From contig CAWIPM010000003.1 of NCBI GenBank assembly GCA_963838035.1, positions 222,001 to 286,000 of the forward strand: 64,000 nucleotides of DNA, in the 5' to 3' direction. This DNA is from CAVVNN01 sp963838035 (GTDB lineage: Bacteria > Actinomycetota > Thermoleophilia > Solirubrobacterales > 70-9). The notes below the pieces were generated by a model. That model saw only the letters and a program-made list of their open reading frames with translations, did no database searches and was not told where the DNA came from. Shown here one piece after another: positions 46,846 through 55,292 of this stretch (the stretch's first letter is position 1; each line of letters begins with the position of its first letter). The position numbers were made by a program, and so were the translations under genes.

Positions 46846-47443
46846 CGATCACCTCGATCACCCTCCTCCGGCGGTTGCGTGCAGGCGTGAAGCTTCTGGG
46901 CGATCAGGTAAGGCAGGCCAACGACGGGCACGCTCTCGGGCGCCGGCAGGCCGAACTGGCCGATATCGAAGGGTTCCACCGCGTCGATGTCGATCACCTC
47001 GGCCGCCTCGGCCGGCGCAACCTCCAACACCACCTGGCCCCACCTCCTGCCTTTCAGGTCGATCGCAACGCTCACCCGGAAGGTGTGCGTCTCGCGGATC
47101 TCCGCCGGCTCGGTGCGCGAGAAGCTGAAGCCCTCCACACTGGCGCTGAGCACATCGTCGAGGGCGTCCAGCCACTCCTCGAAGCGGCCGCGGAAGACGG
47201 TGTCGAGGTCCTTGGTAGTGCGGGCTTGAGGCGAAGGCGCAGCTCCATCGAGACGCCGCCCTTGACTAGGAACAGCGGCTCTCCCTCCTTGGTCCTCGCT
47301 CGCTCCAAGACCAGCGCGATCAGCATGAAGGAGATCGCGCGCGTCACTCGACCGACCGCTTGGTCGGTCGAGTCCGCGTAGGTGCGGACCCAGTTCCGCA
47401 AGACCCTCACGTTGTGGGGCGCCTTCTTTTTCGGGAAGCTCAT
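46846..47443 (-). pseudogene. abiEii: AbiEii-type nucleotidyltransferase toxin, frameshifted and 3'-truncated
   Basis: Starts at ATG 47443 (MSFPKKKAPHNVRVLRNWVR), overlapping the antitoxin stop as ATGA. It shows the DUF1814/AbiEii nucleotidyltransferase motif PLFLVKGGVSMELRLRLK and, after a one-base shift near 47230, the second motif TTKDLDTVFRGRFEEWLDAL. VVGLPYLIAQKLHACTQPP follows near 46860. After that the sequence departs from the family at the junction with the propeller fragment, so the C-terminal half is missing. In known AbiE systems this protein is a toxin neutralised at the regulatory and functional level by AbiEi. Here it is probably inactive. Confidence 0.75.
47346..47373. other. 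Perfect 11-bp inverted repeat inside the AbiEii gene start
   Basis: ACTCGACCGAC and GTCGGTCGAGT around a 6-nt loop, about 70-98 nt into the coding region (residues STDQAVGR). It could lower toxin translation or be chance. Confidence 0.45.
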
Positions 47444-47997
47444 CGCCGCGCCGCGCCGGCCAGCTCATCGAGCCTCTCGAGCTCGCCGCGCTTGACCAAA
47501 CCGCGTTTCCGGGCCGTCTCGATCGCCTGGACCAGCAGGTCGCCGCGCAGATGCGTCTCTGCCCCGTCGAGGATCGCGCGCAGCGGCGTCACCACCGGGA
47601 TGCCTTCGTATCTCGTCACGTCACCGGCGTCGAGGTCGCGGCGATGAATCTCGTAGAGCGGCGGCACTGCACGGTTGAGGCGATAGGCGAGCGGCACGGT
47701 GATGTGGATCTTCGCCGGGTTGACGTCGCACAGGTCGTGCAGGTCCAACGCAGTCTCATGGGAGAGCACTCCCCGGCGGTGGGGCCACAGCGTCGCCTCC
47801 ACGAGCTGCTCCAGGCCGGTCGGGGCCACGACCGCCATCCGATAGACGCCGTGGGCAACGCGCTCGATGCTGCCGCGCCTGGCCATCTCGACCAGGCGGT
47901 GGGGATCGACGCCATGCTCCTCGGCGTCCTGCGTAGTCACGTAGCCGTGCTGGTCGACAGCGATCTCGGCGAGGATGTTGTAGATGCGGCCCGGCAT
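47440..47997 (-). CDS. abiEi: AbiEi-type antitoxin / transcriptional autorepressor
   Basis: 185 residues from ATG 47997 (MPGRIYNILAEIAVDQHGYV); codons further upstream in frame run through the operator repeats and are not used. The N-terminal winged helix spans GYVTTQDAEEHGVDPHRLVE...GSIERVAHGVYRM. The AbiEi C-terminal domain includes LSHETALDLHDLCDVNPAKI, HITVPLAYRLNR and EGIPVVTPLRAILDGA. AbiEi proteins repress their own promoter by binding inverted repeats; two such repeats lie directly upstream. Four-base overlap with the toxin gene. Confidence 0.85.
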   Translation of the reverse strand: MPGRIYNILAEIAVDQHGYVTTQDAEEHGVDPHRLVEMARRGSIERVAHGVYRMAVVAPTGLEQLVEATLWPHRRGVLSHETALDLHDLCDVNPAKIHITVPLAYRLNRAVPPLYEIHRRDLDAGDVTRYEGIPVVTPLRAILDGAETHLRGDLLVQAIETARKRGLVKRGELERLDELAGAARR

Positions 47998-48009
47998 TGG
48001 TGGTTCCGC

Positions 48010-48032
48010 AAACGTGGCGTTTTGCCACGTTT
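48010..48032. promoter_or_regulatory. Predicted AbiEi operator, copy 1
   Basis: Perfect inverted repeat AAACGTGGC-(GTTTT)-GCCACGTTT, 13 nt before the antitoxin start. An identical copy lies 56 bp upstream. Confidence 0.75.
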
Positions 48033-48065
48033 CGTGATCCGAAGAATAGCATGCAGGTTCGCACA

Positions 48066-48088
48066 AAACGTGGCGTTTTGCCACGTTT
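48066..48088. promoter_or_regulatory. Predicted AbiEi operator, copy 2
   Basis: Same 9-5-9 perfect inverted repeat as at 48010-48032. A TATTCT -10-like hexamer lies between the two copies on the minus strand, so binding to both would block the promoter. Confidence 0.75.
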
Positions 48089-48104
48089 CTCGCAAGTCGG
48101 CTGA

Positions 48105-48287
48105 TCAGCGGGGCGATGGATACCCGCCCGACTCGCGCAGCAGCTCCAAGGTCGCCTCCACGTCGGCGCGCACGAAGCGCCGGAACCGTCCGAGCTTGAA
48201 GCTCGGGATGATCCCCCGCCGCGCATAGTCCTGAACCGTCGATCGACGCAGCTGTAACAGCTCCGCCACCTCCTCGGCCGTGAGCAA
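48105..48287 (-). CDS. Excisionase/MerR-like small HTH protein
   Basis: 60 residues: MLTAEEVAELLQLRRSTVQD, YARRGIIPSFKLGRFRRFVR, ADVEATLELLRESGG. This is the compact winged HTH of excisionases and 'helix-turn-helix domain' DNA-binding proteins. It lies immediately upstream of the AbiE operators on the same strand, so it could be a recombination directionality factor of the former mobile element or an extra regulator. No matching integrase lies within 10 kb on this side. Confidence 0.7.
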   Translation of the reverse strand: MLTAEEVAELLQLRRSTVQDYARRGIIPSFKLGRFRRFVRADVEATLELLRESGGYPSPR

Positions 48288-48299
48288 CTCTGAGCGGCT

Positions 48300-48506
48300 A
48301 AGGCCTACGCCAAGGTCGCTGTCGCGCGCGGAAAGCTCGGAATCGCGACCTACGGCTGGGCGCCGCTACGCCTGAGGCTGATGCAGCCGCGCCGTGTCTG
48401 CGGGCATACCGTCTACACCAAGGCGCACCTGGCATTCAAGGTCAAAAGCGCCGGACACACGCGCCGCTTCCACCCGACGATCAAGCTAGACGACTGCCTC
48501 GCCTAG
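48300..48506 (+). pseudogene. Possible 3' remnant of a secreted-protein gene
   Basis: Open reading to a TAG with KAYAKVAVARGKLGIATYGW and HLAFKVKSAGHTRRFHPTIK, resembling the beta-strand C-termini of secreted actinobacterial proteins. There is no start, signal or upstream coding. Tentative. Confidence 0.25.
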
Positions 48507-48600
48507 CGGCCCAGTTCGAGCAACCTCTCAGCGCTACCCGACAGGGAGAACCCATCTCAGGCCCCCTGCACCCGTCTCGTCTACCCTAGCCAGGCAGCAT

Positions 48601-48731
48601 CCCGAGCCCCCTTCAGACGCCCGGCTCGCCAGCGCATCGTCTCAGGATCGGCCGTGCCGCTGGCCTCCCAGCCGCTCCCCGACGCCACCGCCTCACCCGC
48701 TCACACACTTGCACTTGCAAGTGCGAGTGAC
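48601..48731. repeat. Diverged ~130-bp repeat, copy 1, with a 14-bp palindrome
   Basis: Begins CCCGAGCCCCC and ends CCGCTCACACACTTGCACTT then GCAAGTGC; the core GCACTTGCAAGTGC is a perfect palindrome. The second copy at 57901-58031 has the same length and ends. 48507-48925 otherwise holds no supported gene. Confidence 0.55.
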
Positions 48732-48925
48732 CCGGAACCGCCGCTGAAACGACAGCCCAGATGTGCTCACCCTGGCTGGATCTCCCAGATCGCCTTCTCT
48801 TCCGCCTATCTCGCGGGCTTCCAGCGACGTCATCCCCCGGAAGCGTGATCGGCCGACCGGTGCTGACAGTGCCACGAATGAGCCGGGCAGCGCAGGACGA
48901 CTACTTCCGGTGAGGGACGATTCGA

Positions 48926-49906
48926 ATGAGGGATTACAATGTCTGGTGCATGGGGAGCAGGGCTTTCGTCGGGGGCGGTCTTTTCATCTGCGCTGCGGTG
49001 GCACTCTTCGTGACACCAGCCGGCGCGGGCGCAAAGCCAGGCTATGAAGTGAGCCCGCCCGCCGACGTTGCCTCGCTGACGCTGAAGGGCACCCATGGCT
49101 ACGAAGTCACAATCTCTGAGCGCAACCACAGGACCTTGGTGGTCGGCGTCGCTGACCTCGGCAAGTCTGTCTTCGATCCATGGAGCTTTGCGTATTACCA
49201 AATGCACCAACACCGGGCGAGGGCCAACCAGATCCTCGGCCGGCTCCCCGGGTTAGGTCGGGTCTTGGCCCGGTTCCATCCCGTTGGACACCGTCAACGG
49301 GAATCGGGCTTTGGCTTACCTGGATGTCAGGGGGGTGGGATCGTCAAACAGCTGGGCTACTTCACAGGCAGGATTCGCTTTCGTGGCGAGCGGGGATACA
49401 CGGAGGTTCATGGAACACGGGCTCATGGCGAACTCACCACGCGGGAAAAGGAAGTTTGCAAGCGCAGCCCTGAACATCCGCCTAACCACCATGTGCCGAG
49501 CCTCCTCACGACACACCTGAGCGCCACCTCGAAGTCTGGCCGACGGCTGATTCGCTTCTCGGTTGGCACCTTCGAACCGCTCACCCCAAAGGGCAGAAGC
49601 GCGGATATCAACGCATCCATCAACGAACGGCGCAAGGGGATGAAAATCGAAAGGTTCATACTTGCCTCTGGGCGGAAAGACGATGTTCTCCAGGTAGGAG
49701 ATGGCAGCGACTTTCCAGCGTCAGCCACCGTCTCGCCGCCGGATCCATTTCGTGGCTCGGCCGTCTTCCAGCGCGGCTCTGGGTCTGGGGGCGAGACCTC
49801 ATGGTCCGGTTCCCTGAGCGTGCCGCTGCCCGGCGCTGGCCTGGTGCCGCTAACCGGACCGAGCTTCTCCGTCAGCCTCTGCCAGGAAGAAGGTTGTAGC
49901 CGCTAG
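48926..49906 (+). CDS. Secreted protein of unknown function
   Basis: 326 residues. The signal core is AFVGGGLFICAAVALFVTPA, then GAGAKPGYEVSP; ATG 48950 (residue 9) is an alternative start closer to the hydrophobic core. The mature part is mostly beta with GLGRVLARFHPVGHRQRESG, CQGGGIVKQLGYFTGRIRFR and GERGYTEVHGTRAHGELTTR, a layout often seen in secreted proteins of soil actinobacteria. Two conserved Cys pairs (PGCQGG / EVCKRSP; SLCQEEGCSR at the end) suggest disulfides. No catalytic motif; function unknown. Isolated between the repeat and convergent minus-strand genes. Confidence 0.75.
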   Translation: MRDYNVWCMGSRAFVGGGLFICAAVALFVTPAGAGAKPGYEVSPPADVASLTLKGTHGYEVTISERNHRTLVVGVADLGKSVFDPWSFAYYQMHQHRARANQILGRLPGLGRVLARFHPVGHRQRESGFGLPGCQGGGIVKQLGYFTGRIRFRGERGYTEVHGTRAHGELTTREKEVCKRSPEHPPNHHVPSLLTTHLSATSKSGRRLIRFSVGTFEPLTPKGRSADINASINERRKGMKIERFILASGRKDDVLQVGDGSDFPASATVSPPDPFRGSAVFQRGSGSGGETSWSGSLSVPLPGAGLVPLTGPSFSVSLCQEEGCSR

Positions 49907-49961
49907 GCACAGCAGCCTGGGGCAGTTCCCCGGCCAGCATCGCCTCTGCAGCCACAGGTCC

Positions 49962-50609
49962 TCAGCCGCCCAGCCCGCCAAGCACTGCGAACGGGTTCGG
50001 CGGACGCTCGGCGTAGGCGGCGGCCCAAGTGCCCTCGACGTTGACCTGGCTGCCGGGTGGAGCCTCGCCTCGAATCCGCTCGGCGAGTTCCTTCGCCATG
50101 TCTTCGTTGGCGGCGCCGACCAGCAGGAACTTCCAGCAATGTACTGCCGGCAGGCCCTCCTGTCGCAGTTGCTCGGAGAAGCGCACCGCCTCATGGCGAA
50201 AGGGAAGGTCGACGCGGACCTCGAATTCGGGATGGCCACTCCAAGCCGTTTCTTCGAGCTCACGCGACATCAGGGCTTGGTGCTCGGCCAGTTTGGCGGC
50301 GTCGTCTTCGGGCAGCGGCTTGTCGGGGTCCTCCCAATCCTCTGCCGTGGGATGCCAGTGGCGGAAATCGATGTCGACCGTCCACCCGTGCTTCTGCGCA
50401 TCGGCTTCAACGGCGTCCCGGGCAAGTTCGGTCTGCTCGCGAGTTCCGCTGTAGAGGAACACTCGCGCTCCGTCTCGACTGACGACGACGCGGTCGTGGA
50501 ACGCGTCACTCAGGTCGTGTTCGAGCTGCTCGGTGTCGAGGCGCTCGGTCAGCGCATGTGCGCGGCCCTCCTCGTGCACGTCGATCTGAAGGCGCCAGTC
50601 GTCGTTCAT
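49962..50609 (-). CDS. Hypothetical protein with two similar alpha/beta halves
   Basis: 215 residues from ATG 50609 (MNDDWRLQIDVHEEGRAHAL), chosen because GGAG lies upstream and the N-terminal extension looks non-coding. It is acidic and apparently cytoplasmic. Two halves of similar plan are visible: WRLQIDVHEEG...RVFLYSGTREQTELARDAVE and EFEVRVDLPFRHEAVRFSEQ...KFLLVGAANEDMAKELAERI, suggesting two ferredoxin-like domains. It ends with Gly-rich AVLGGLGG. Family not recognised. Confidence 0.65.
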   Translation of the reverse strand: MNDDWRLQIDVHEEGRAHALTERLDTEQLEHDLSDAFHDRVVVSRDGARVFLYSGTREQTELARDAVEADAQKHGWTVDIDFRHWHPTAEDWEDPDKPLPEDDAAKLAEHQALMSRELEETAWSGHPEFEVRVDLPFRHEAVRFSEQLRQEGLPAVHCWKFLLVGAANEDMAKELAERIRGEAPPGSQVNVEGTWAAAYAERPPNPFAVLGGLGG

Positions 50610-50815
50610 CGAGACACTCCGCTCGCCAGGGTCCCCTCGCCTCCCAGCCCCAAGATCGTCACAGGCGGATTGTTCCATCAATTCGGAATGTCGTTGACGC
50701 CACCCGGGTCTCTCCTGGCTTCGCCGCCGCCGACCTGGAAGAACCGTTCCGCCGCCGCGGCGATGACTCAACGGACCAGGTCACCTCGGGCCCGACAGCG
50801 TGAGATTTAACTGTT

Positions 50816-51059
50816 CTACTCGCCGCTCCGCACGGCAGCCCGCCTCTTGACATAGGTGACAACGGCGAGCACCAGCCCACAGCCCCACAGGATCGCTGCC
50901 CAAAGGCCCACGGCCTGACCGAGAAATCCAGCCACCACAACCGCGGCGAGGACGGCAGCGTAGGTGACGAACAGCCATATCGCACGTGAGCCAAAGTGTC
51001 GGATGTCGCCGATTCTAGCCAGGGTTCGCCGAGGCGGGTCCTCTGTGCCGGCGGGTCAT
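50816..51059 (-). CDS. Small two-helix membrane protein, probable frameshift near its start
   Basis: The minus-strand frame ending at 50816 reads RHFGSRAIWLFVTYAAVLAA, VVVAGFLGQAVGLWAAILWG, CGLVLAVVTYVKRRAAVRSGE: two transmembrane helices and a basic C-terminus. There is no ATG/GTG/TTG in this frame before a stop. ATG 51059 (MTRRHRG) is one base out of register, and a single shift near 51030 would give an ~80-residue protein. Not confidently a gene. Confidence 0.45.
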
Positions 51060-51119
51060 GTCGGGGACGATGACTGGCATCCCGCTCGACCGCCCATCGC
51101 CGGCCGGCGCGGAGATTGC

Positions 51120-51902
51120 TCACGCCTGAGTCGCGACCTCGACCGTGCCGCTGGTCGTGGTGATTCGTAGGACGCGGGCTGCGGCAGGCACTGCGGGAGC
51201 GAAGGTGAAGTAGGAATGGGAGGCACCTGGGCCACCGCCATAGCTCGCCCGTTCGCCCTCGTAATAGTCGGTGCCGATGTCGTCCTCGACGCGCATCGGT
51301 GGCCGCGGCGGATAGAACATGCTCTCCAACTTCTCCTCAGAGAGGGGCTCGGTGTCGTAGGTGAATTCGACGATCAGGCCGTCGTCGTAGAGCTCGATCG
51401 CGAGGATTCGCTCCTCAGCGCCCGGCTGCGGAGAGGGGACGAGGGTGCGCAGATATCGCTTGCCACGGAACTTGGGCTTGCCGCGAGCCGCCTTGCGGGC
51501 GAGGTCTTCCCGCTCCTGCGCCTCTTTCTCCCAGGGCTCCATGTCCTCCGTTTTCCGGGTCCACGTGCGGGACGGGCCCTCCGTACCGCCTCCGAGCACG
51601 ACGCCGTCCTCGCGCAGCTCGGCCCACTCGCGGAATTCCCCGTCGAAGGGCACCGAGAGCTCTATCCGCCCGCCCGAGCGCAGCTCCAGTTCGACCGGAT
51701 CCCGCTCAGGCTCCGCGCCGGTGTCACCGGCGAGCTTCGCGGCCAACTGGACAGCGTGGGACCTCAGGGCCGCCTCGTCCTCGCCGAAGCCGCCGTGGCT
51801 CCGCGCGTCTTGGATCAGGCCCAACGCAACCCGGTTCAGCAGCAGGCTCGCGGCCGCCCTGCGGTGCTCATGCTCGGGAGTTCGCTTCGACCGCAGCCTC
51901 AC
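51120..51902 (-). CDS. Hypothetical protein, tandem paralog of the upstream gene
   Basis: 260 residues, cytoplasmic and acidic. It shares with the upstream protein the C-terminal order ILAIELYDDGLIVEFTY...MRVEDDIGTDYYEG...FTFAPAVPAAARVLRI. The start ATG overlaps the upstream stop as ATGA. The central charged linker (EPWEKEAQEREDLARKAARG) probably forms a helix. Function unknown; the pair suggests a heteromeric complex or a recent duplication. Confidence 0.65.
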   Translation of the reverse strand: MRLRSKRTPEHEHRRAAASLLLNRVALGLIQDARSHGGFGEDEAALRSHAVQLAAKLAGDTGAEPERDPVELELRSGGRIELSVPFDGEFREWAELREDGVVLGGGTEGPSRTWTRKTEDMEPWEKEAQEREDLARKAARGKPKFRGKRYLRTLVPSPQPGAEERILAIELYDDGLIVEFTYDTEPLSEEKLESMFYPPRPPMRVEDDIGTDYYEGERASYGGGPGASHSYFTFAPAVPAAARVLRITTTSGTVEVATQA

Positions 51903-52780
51903 GCCGGCCTCAGATCGATCTCGACGCTCGTCTCATCCAGCTTGACCAGCAACCGCGAGGCCTCGACGAGCACCGCCGGGGTGAACTCGCGCCTGCAGCG
52001 GAGAGATCCCTCGCCGTTCGGGTCAACGCTCCCGGCCGAGGATGCGAACTCGGTCCCGAGTTCGTCATCGAGTTGGAGCGTGTGCTCCGCCGCCTTATCG
52101 AGCGCCCACGGATCGTCGGGGTCGAGATCCTTCTCGTCCGGTCGCGGCAACAGATAGTTGACGATCAACCCTGTGTTGTAGAGGACGACGTTGCTGACGA
52201 GCGGGCCGCTCGGATCCTGGTCCGCTGGGCCGGCGATCACGGCCACCAGGTGATCAACCCGGTAGCGATTCTGGCGCTCTTCATTGCGGCGTTCGAACTC
52301 CGGCTTTTGGGCGATCGCCTTGCGGCGCCGACGCTCGAGCTCCTCGAGCTCTGCCCTAGCCCTCTCCGGTAGCTCAGCGTCAGGAACGCCGTAGCCCTCG
52401 ATCGTGTCGGGATCGCTGAGGCTGCCGTCAGGCCCGAGAACCCAGACATGCGAGGCCAGCCGATCGACATCGTGGGCGACCATCCGCAGCCGCAACCGTC
52501 CCTCGCCCGCCGGCGCAACCCAGGTCCCGTGGCCGCCGATGTAGGTGGGCAAGTCGTCGGGTGCCTCGTAGGTTGCCCAGACTTCCTCGCCGTCGGGTCC
52601 CTTCGCGATGCCGGCGATCAGTGCGTCGATCCCGGCCTGATCCTGTGGGAACTCCTCCTTGTCGCCGAGCGCCCCCAGAAGCCCGGCCGCTGCGATGAGC
52701 AGCGGGTCGCCAGACCGAATCTGGACGATGCCTGCAGTCGGCTTACCCTGCACGGGACAGCTTACGGCGCGATGGGACAT
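51899..52780 (-). CDS. Hypothetical protein, tandem paralog of the downstream gene
   Basis: 293 residues from ATG 52780. It has two regions: an N-terminal part with DLPTYIGGHGTWVAPAGEGR and LASHVWVLGPDGSLSDPDTI, and the shared C-terminal region VVLYNTGLIVNYLLPRP...LQLDDELGTEFASSAGS...FTPAVLVEASRLLVKL. A helical ELEELERRRRKAIAQ segment lies between. Not recognised as a named family. Overlaps the downstream gene by 4 nt. Confidence 0.65.
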   Translation of the reverse strand: MSHRAVSCPVQGKPTAGIVQIRSGDPLLIAAAGLLGALGDKEEFPQDQAGIDALIAGIAKGPDGEEVWATYEAPDDLPTYIGGHGTWVAPAGEGRLRLRMVAHDVDRLASHVWVLGPDGSLSDPDTIEGYGVPDAELPERARAELEELERRRRKAIAQKPEFERRNEERQNRYRVDHLVAVIAGPADQDPSGPLVSNVVLYNTGLIVNYLLPRPDEKDLDPDDPWALDKAAEHTLQLDDELGTEFASSAGSVDPNGEGSLRCRREFTPAVLVEASRLLVKLDETSVEIDLRPA

Positions 52781-52810
52781 TTCCTCGCCGATTTCCGATC
52801 GTTGGAGCCT

Positions 52811-54439
52811 TCAGTTGTGAGATCTGTGCCTTGGCACTCTGAACCGCACAACAAGTGGCGACGGATCGAATTCGTCCAGCGCATTGATGGCTTTGGCCTC
52901 GAAGACATGGGGACCTGGATATAGCCTTCTAAATCGCACAATCCGATGGCAAGGTCGGAATGGTCGCGAGTCAACCCGGCAAATGAAGCGCGACCCAACC
53001 TCGGTCGAGCGCAGATCGAAGACGACGCGCCCGCTTCTCCGCACAGACCTCCAGCGGAGCATGGTGTCGGGGGGTGAGATGTCCGCAGAAGATCCGGAAG
53101 AGGGTCCCGAGGGTTCTTCCGGAATCCGCTCGTCGCTGTACTCGACGCCAAGGTCAAACCTGCCGGTTGCGCCGCCCGCACCGTCGACTGCAACCCGATA
53201 GGTCACTCCGGATTCGATATTGAACGCGAAGGCCTTGCCAGAGGACGCTCCGCACGGTTCCGCCAGGGGAGCTTCACGCGCTTGAACCGGAGCGAGGTTG
53301 CTCAGACTGAATCCGGTGTAGGCAGCCGCGAGAATCGGGAATGTCGCGTCGCAGGCGCTGATGGTCACTGAGCCTGACCCTGGAGCGAGCCAGTTGAACC
53401 AGACAGAGGCGCCTCCAGGAATTCCTCCATGCTCGGGCTCGCCTGGCTGCTCGGTGGCTCCGATCGTCGACTCTCCGACGTATAGGACCTTGGGGCCGCC
53501 ATCCAGAGGCGTCGCGTTTTCGAAGTCGTCGTTGAGCGGCACCATTACCAGGGAGAGATGCCCTTCGCCCATGGACGCCGGTCCAGTCGATTGGTTCCAT
53601 TTGCCGTCCAGAGCGATCCTGTAGGTCACACCGGCTGTAGCCATGAATGTCAGATCGCAGGGTGCGTTCGGTTCCAGTGGCGCCACCGAGGTGAGGCTTT
53701 CTACGCTGGCCCCGGTGTAGGCGGCTAACAGCACTTCCTGGGGGCTGTTGCAGGCCTGCAGGAACACCCCGCCGCTGCGCGGCGCGGTCCAGTTGAACCA
53801 CACGGATGCGCCACCGGGATCGCCTCGATGATTGGGCTCTCCGGATTGCTTGGTCGCGGCCCAGTTCTCAAATGGAGTCGACGCACTTGTGCCTTCCAGT
53901 AGTCCTGCGTGCGCGAAGTCGTCGTTGGGTGGCGGAGAGGGGACGGAGATCTCTAGTTCAATCGAACCTTCGGTGACGTTGCTGAAGGCGTTGCCGTCCA
54001 GGGCGATCTGGTAGGTCGTTCCGGAGATCGCCTTGAAGGTGACCTCGCTGCGAGCTCCATTGCAGTTAGGACCGAAGCTGTAGCGATTGCTGGCGATCAG
54101 TGTGAGGGTGGCTAATTCGCTGCCGGTGTAGACACCGAGCACCGTGTCGATCTGACTGCCGCAGGTTCCGATGGTCACGAAGCCGGTGCTGGCCGCTTGC
54201 CAGCTGAACCAGATCGAATGCCCAGCGAAGGCTGCTGGATCCGGGTGGGGCTCTTGTGGCTCGCTTGTAGCCCCCACATTGCTCCCCGACGCGTGAATCG
54301 GCAGGCTCCCGACGAGAGTTTCGCGGTTTGCGAAGCTGTCATTCGTTGGCGCGGCCGCAGCGTTCAGGGGTGCTCCAAGCGCCAAGGCTGCCAGTACGAC
54401 GATCGTCACTCCAGTCCCCCACCTTCGACCGGCCCGCAT
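52811..54439 (-). CDS. Secreted protein with three PPC-like beta repeats
   Basis: 542 residues. The signal peptide core is TIVVLAALALGAPLNAAAAP. Three repeats of ~130 residues each start N-D-S/D-F-A/E-N and contain SIWFSWQAASTGFVTIGTC, SVWFNWTAPRSGGVFLQAC and SVWFNWLAPGSGSVTISAC, followed by L-x-x-Y-T-G and TYQIALDG-like strands. This is a PPC/jelly-roll type arrangement with one Cys pair per repeat. The C-terminal ~90 residues (DTMLRWRSVRRSGRVVFDLR) resemble an Ig-like module of secreted actinobacterial proteins. Probably extracellular binding; no catalytic residues seen. Confidence 0.75.
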   Translation of the reverse strand: MRAGRRWGTGVTIVVLAALALGAPLNAAAAPTNDSFANRETLVGSLPIHASGSNVGATSEPQEPHPDPAAFAGHSIWFSWQAASTGFVTIGTCGSQIDTVLGVYTGSELATLTLIASNRYSFGPNCNGARSEVTFKAISGTTYQIALDGNAFSNVTEGSIELEISVPSPPPNDDFAHAGLLEGTSASTPFENWAATKQSGEPNHRGDPGGASVWFNWTAPRSGGVFLQACNSPQEVLLAAYTGASVESLTSVAPLEPNAPCDLTFMATAGVTYRIALDGKWNQSTGPASMGEGHLSLVMVPLNDDFENATPLDGGPKVLYVGESTIGATEQPGEPEHGGIPGGASVWFNWLAPGSGSVTISACDATFPILAAAYTGFSLSNLAPVQAREAPLAEPCGASSGKAFAFNIESGVTYRVAVDGAGGATGRFDLGVEYSDERIPEEPSGPSSGSSADISPPDTMLRWRSVRRSGRVVFDLRSTEVGSRFICRVDSRPFRPCHRIVRFRRLYPGPHVFEAKAINALDEFDPSPLVVRFRVPRHRSHN

Positions 54440-54670
54440 GAGTCACAGGCTACAAGCCCCGTCTACGTCGGAATGCCATCACCCTTAACGCCGTGGGCGG
54501 CTGATCGGGAGTTGGCTCCGCCTCGCGCGACACGCAGGACTCGCCCGCGACGCCGACCATCCCGTTGAGCTCTACCTCGCGAAGCGGCGTGTTGCTACTC
54601 CCGAGTGCTACTCCCGCCGATTTCGGCCGCTACGATGGATGTCGAAAACCAGCAGAAAGCGGCTGATTTG

Positions 54671-54729
<59 letters not shown>

Positions 54730-54918
54730 AGCGACCCGGAGGACGGCTCAGATGGTCAGACTTCGCTGTTTGATGAGGAATGAGGGCGATGCCGTCTGCG
54801 CGACCGCGGCCCTCCGAATAGCCGTAAATTGCGTTCGATTCATCGCCGTTTGGGCACTGGTGCCCAATGGAAGCTCGCGGCGGAGCCGGCAAGGTTTCGC
54901 GCCGGACGCTGCGGCAGG

Positions 54919-55290
54919 ATGGCCGCCGTGCCAGAAGACCCGACTGCCATCAAAGAGCTGGATCTACTGCTCCAAACCGCGACGATCGCCCACGAGTCCA
55001 TCTTCGAGATTCGGCGTGAGCTGATCGCAAGCGATCAAGGCAATCTCGAGCAGGCCCAGCTTCTCGAGGAGTCGGCTCGCATCGTGACGGTCGAGCTGCC
55101 CGGTCTTTCCACCACTGCTCGCCGGCTCTCGGCCAAATGGCGGGATCAGGTCTTGCTCGACGCCGAGGGTGCGGCGAAGACGCTCGCTGAGCTGAAATCC
55201 GAGCTGATGCGCATCAAGGGCGACGCCGAGTCCCTGCTCGACCGGCAGTTGGAGATCGCCGCCCGAATGGACTCGATGGGGAGACGGTAG
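54919..55290 (+). CDS. Small helical hypothetical protein
   Basis: 123 residues from ATG (MAAVPEDPTAIKELDLLLQT). Predicted almost wholly alpha-helical: IAHESIFEIRRELIASDQGN, LEQAQLLEESARIVTVELPG, LAELKSELMRIKGDAESLLD. No signal or membrane segment. A GTG three codons later is also possible. Not recognised. Convergent with the next small gene (2 nt between stops). Confidence 0.55.
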   Translation: MAAVPEDPTAIKELDLLLQTATIAHESIFEIRRELIASDQGNLEQAQLLEESARIVTVELPGLSTTARRLSAKWRDQVLLDAEGAAKTLAELKSELMRIKGDAESLLDRQLEIAARMDSMGRR

Positions 55291-55292
55291 GG

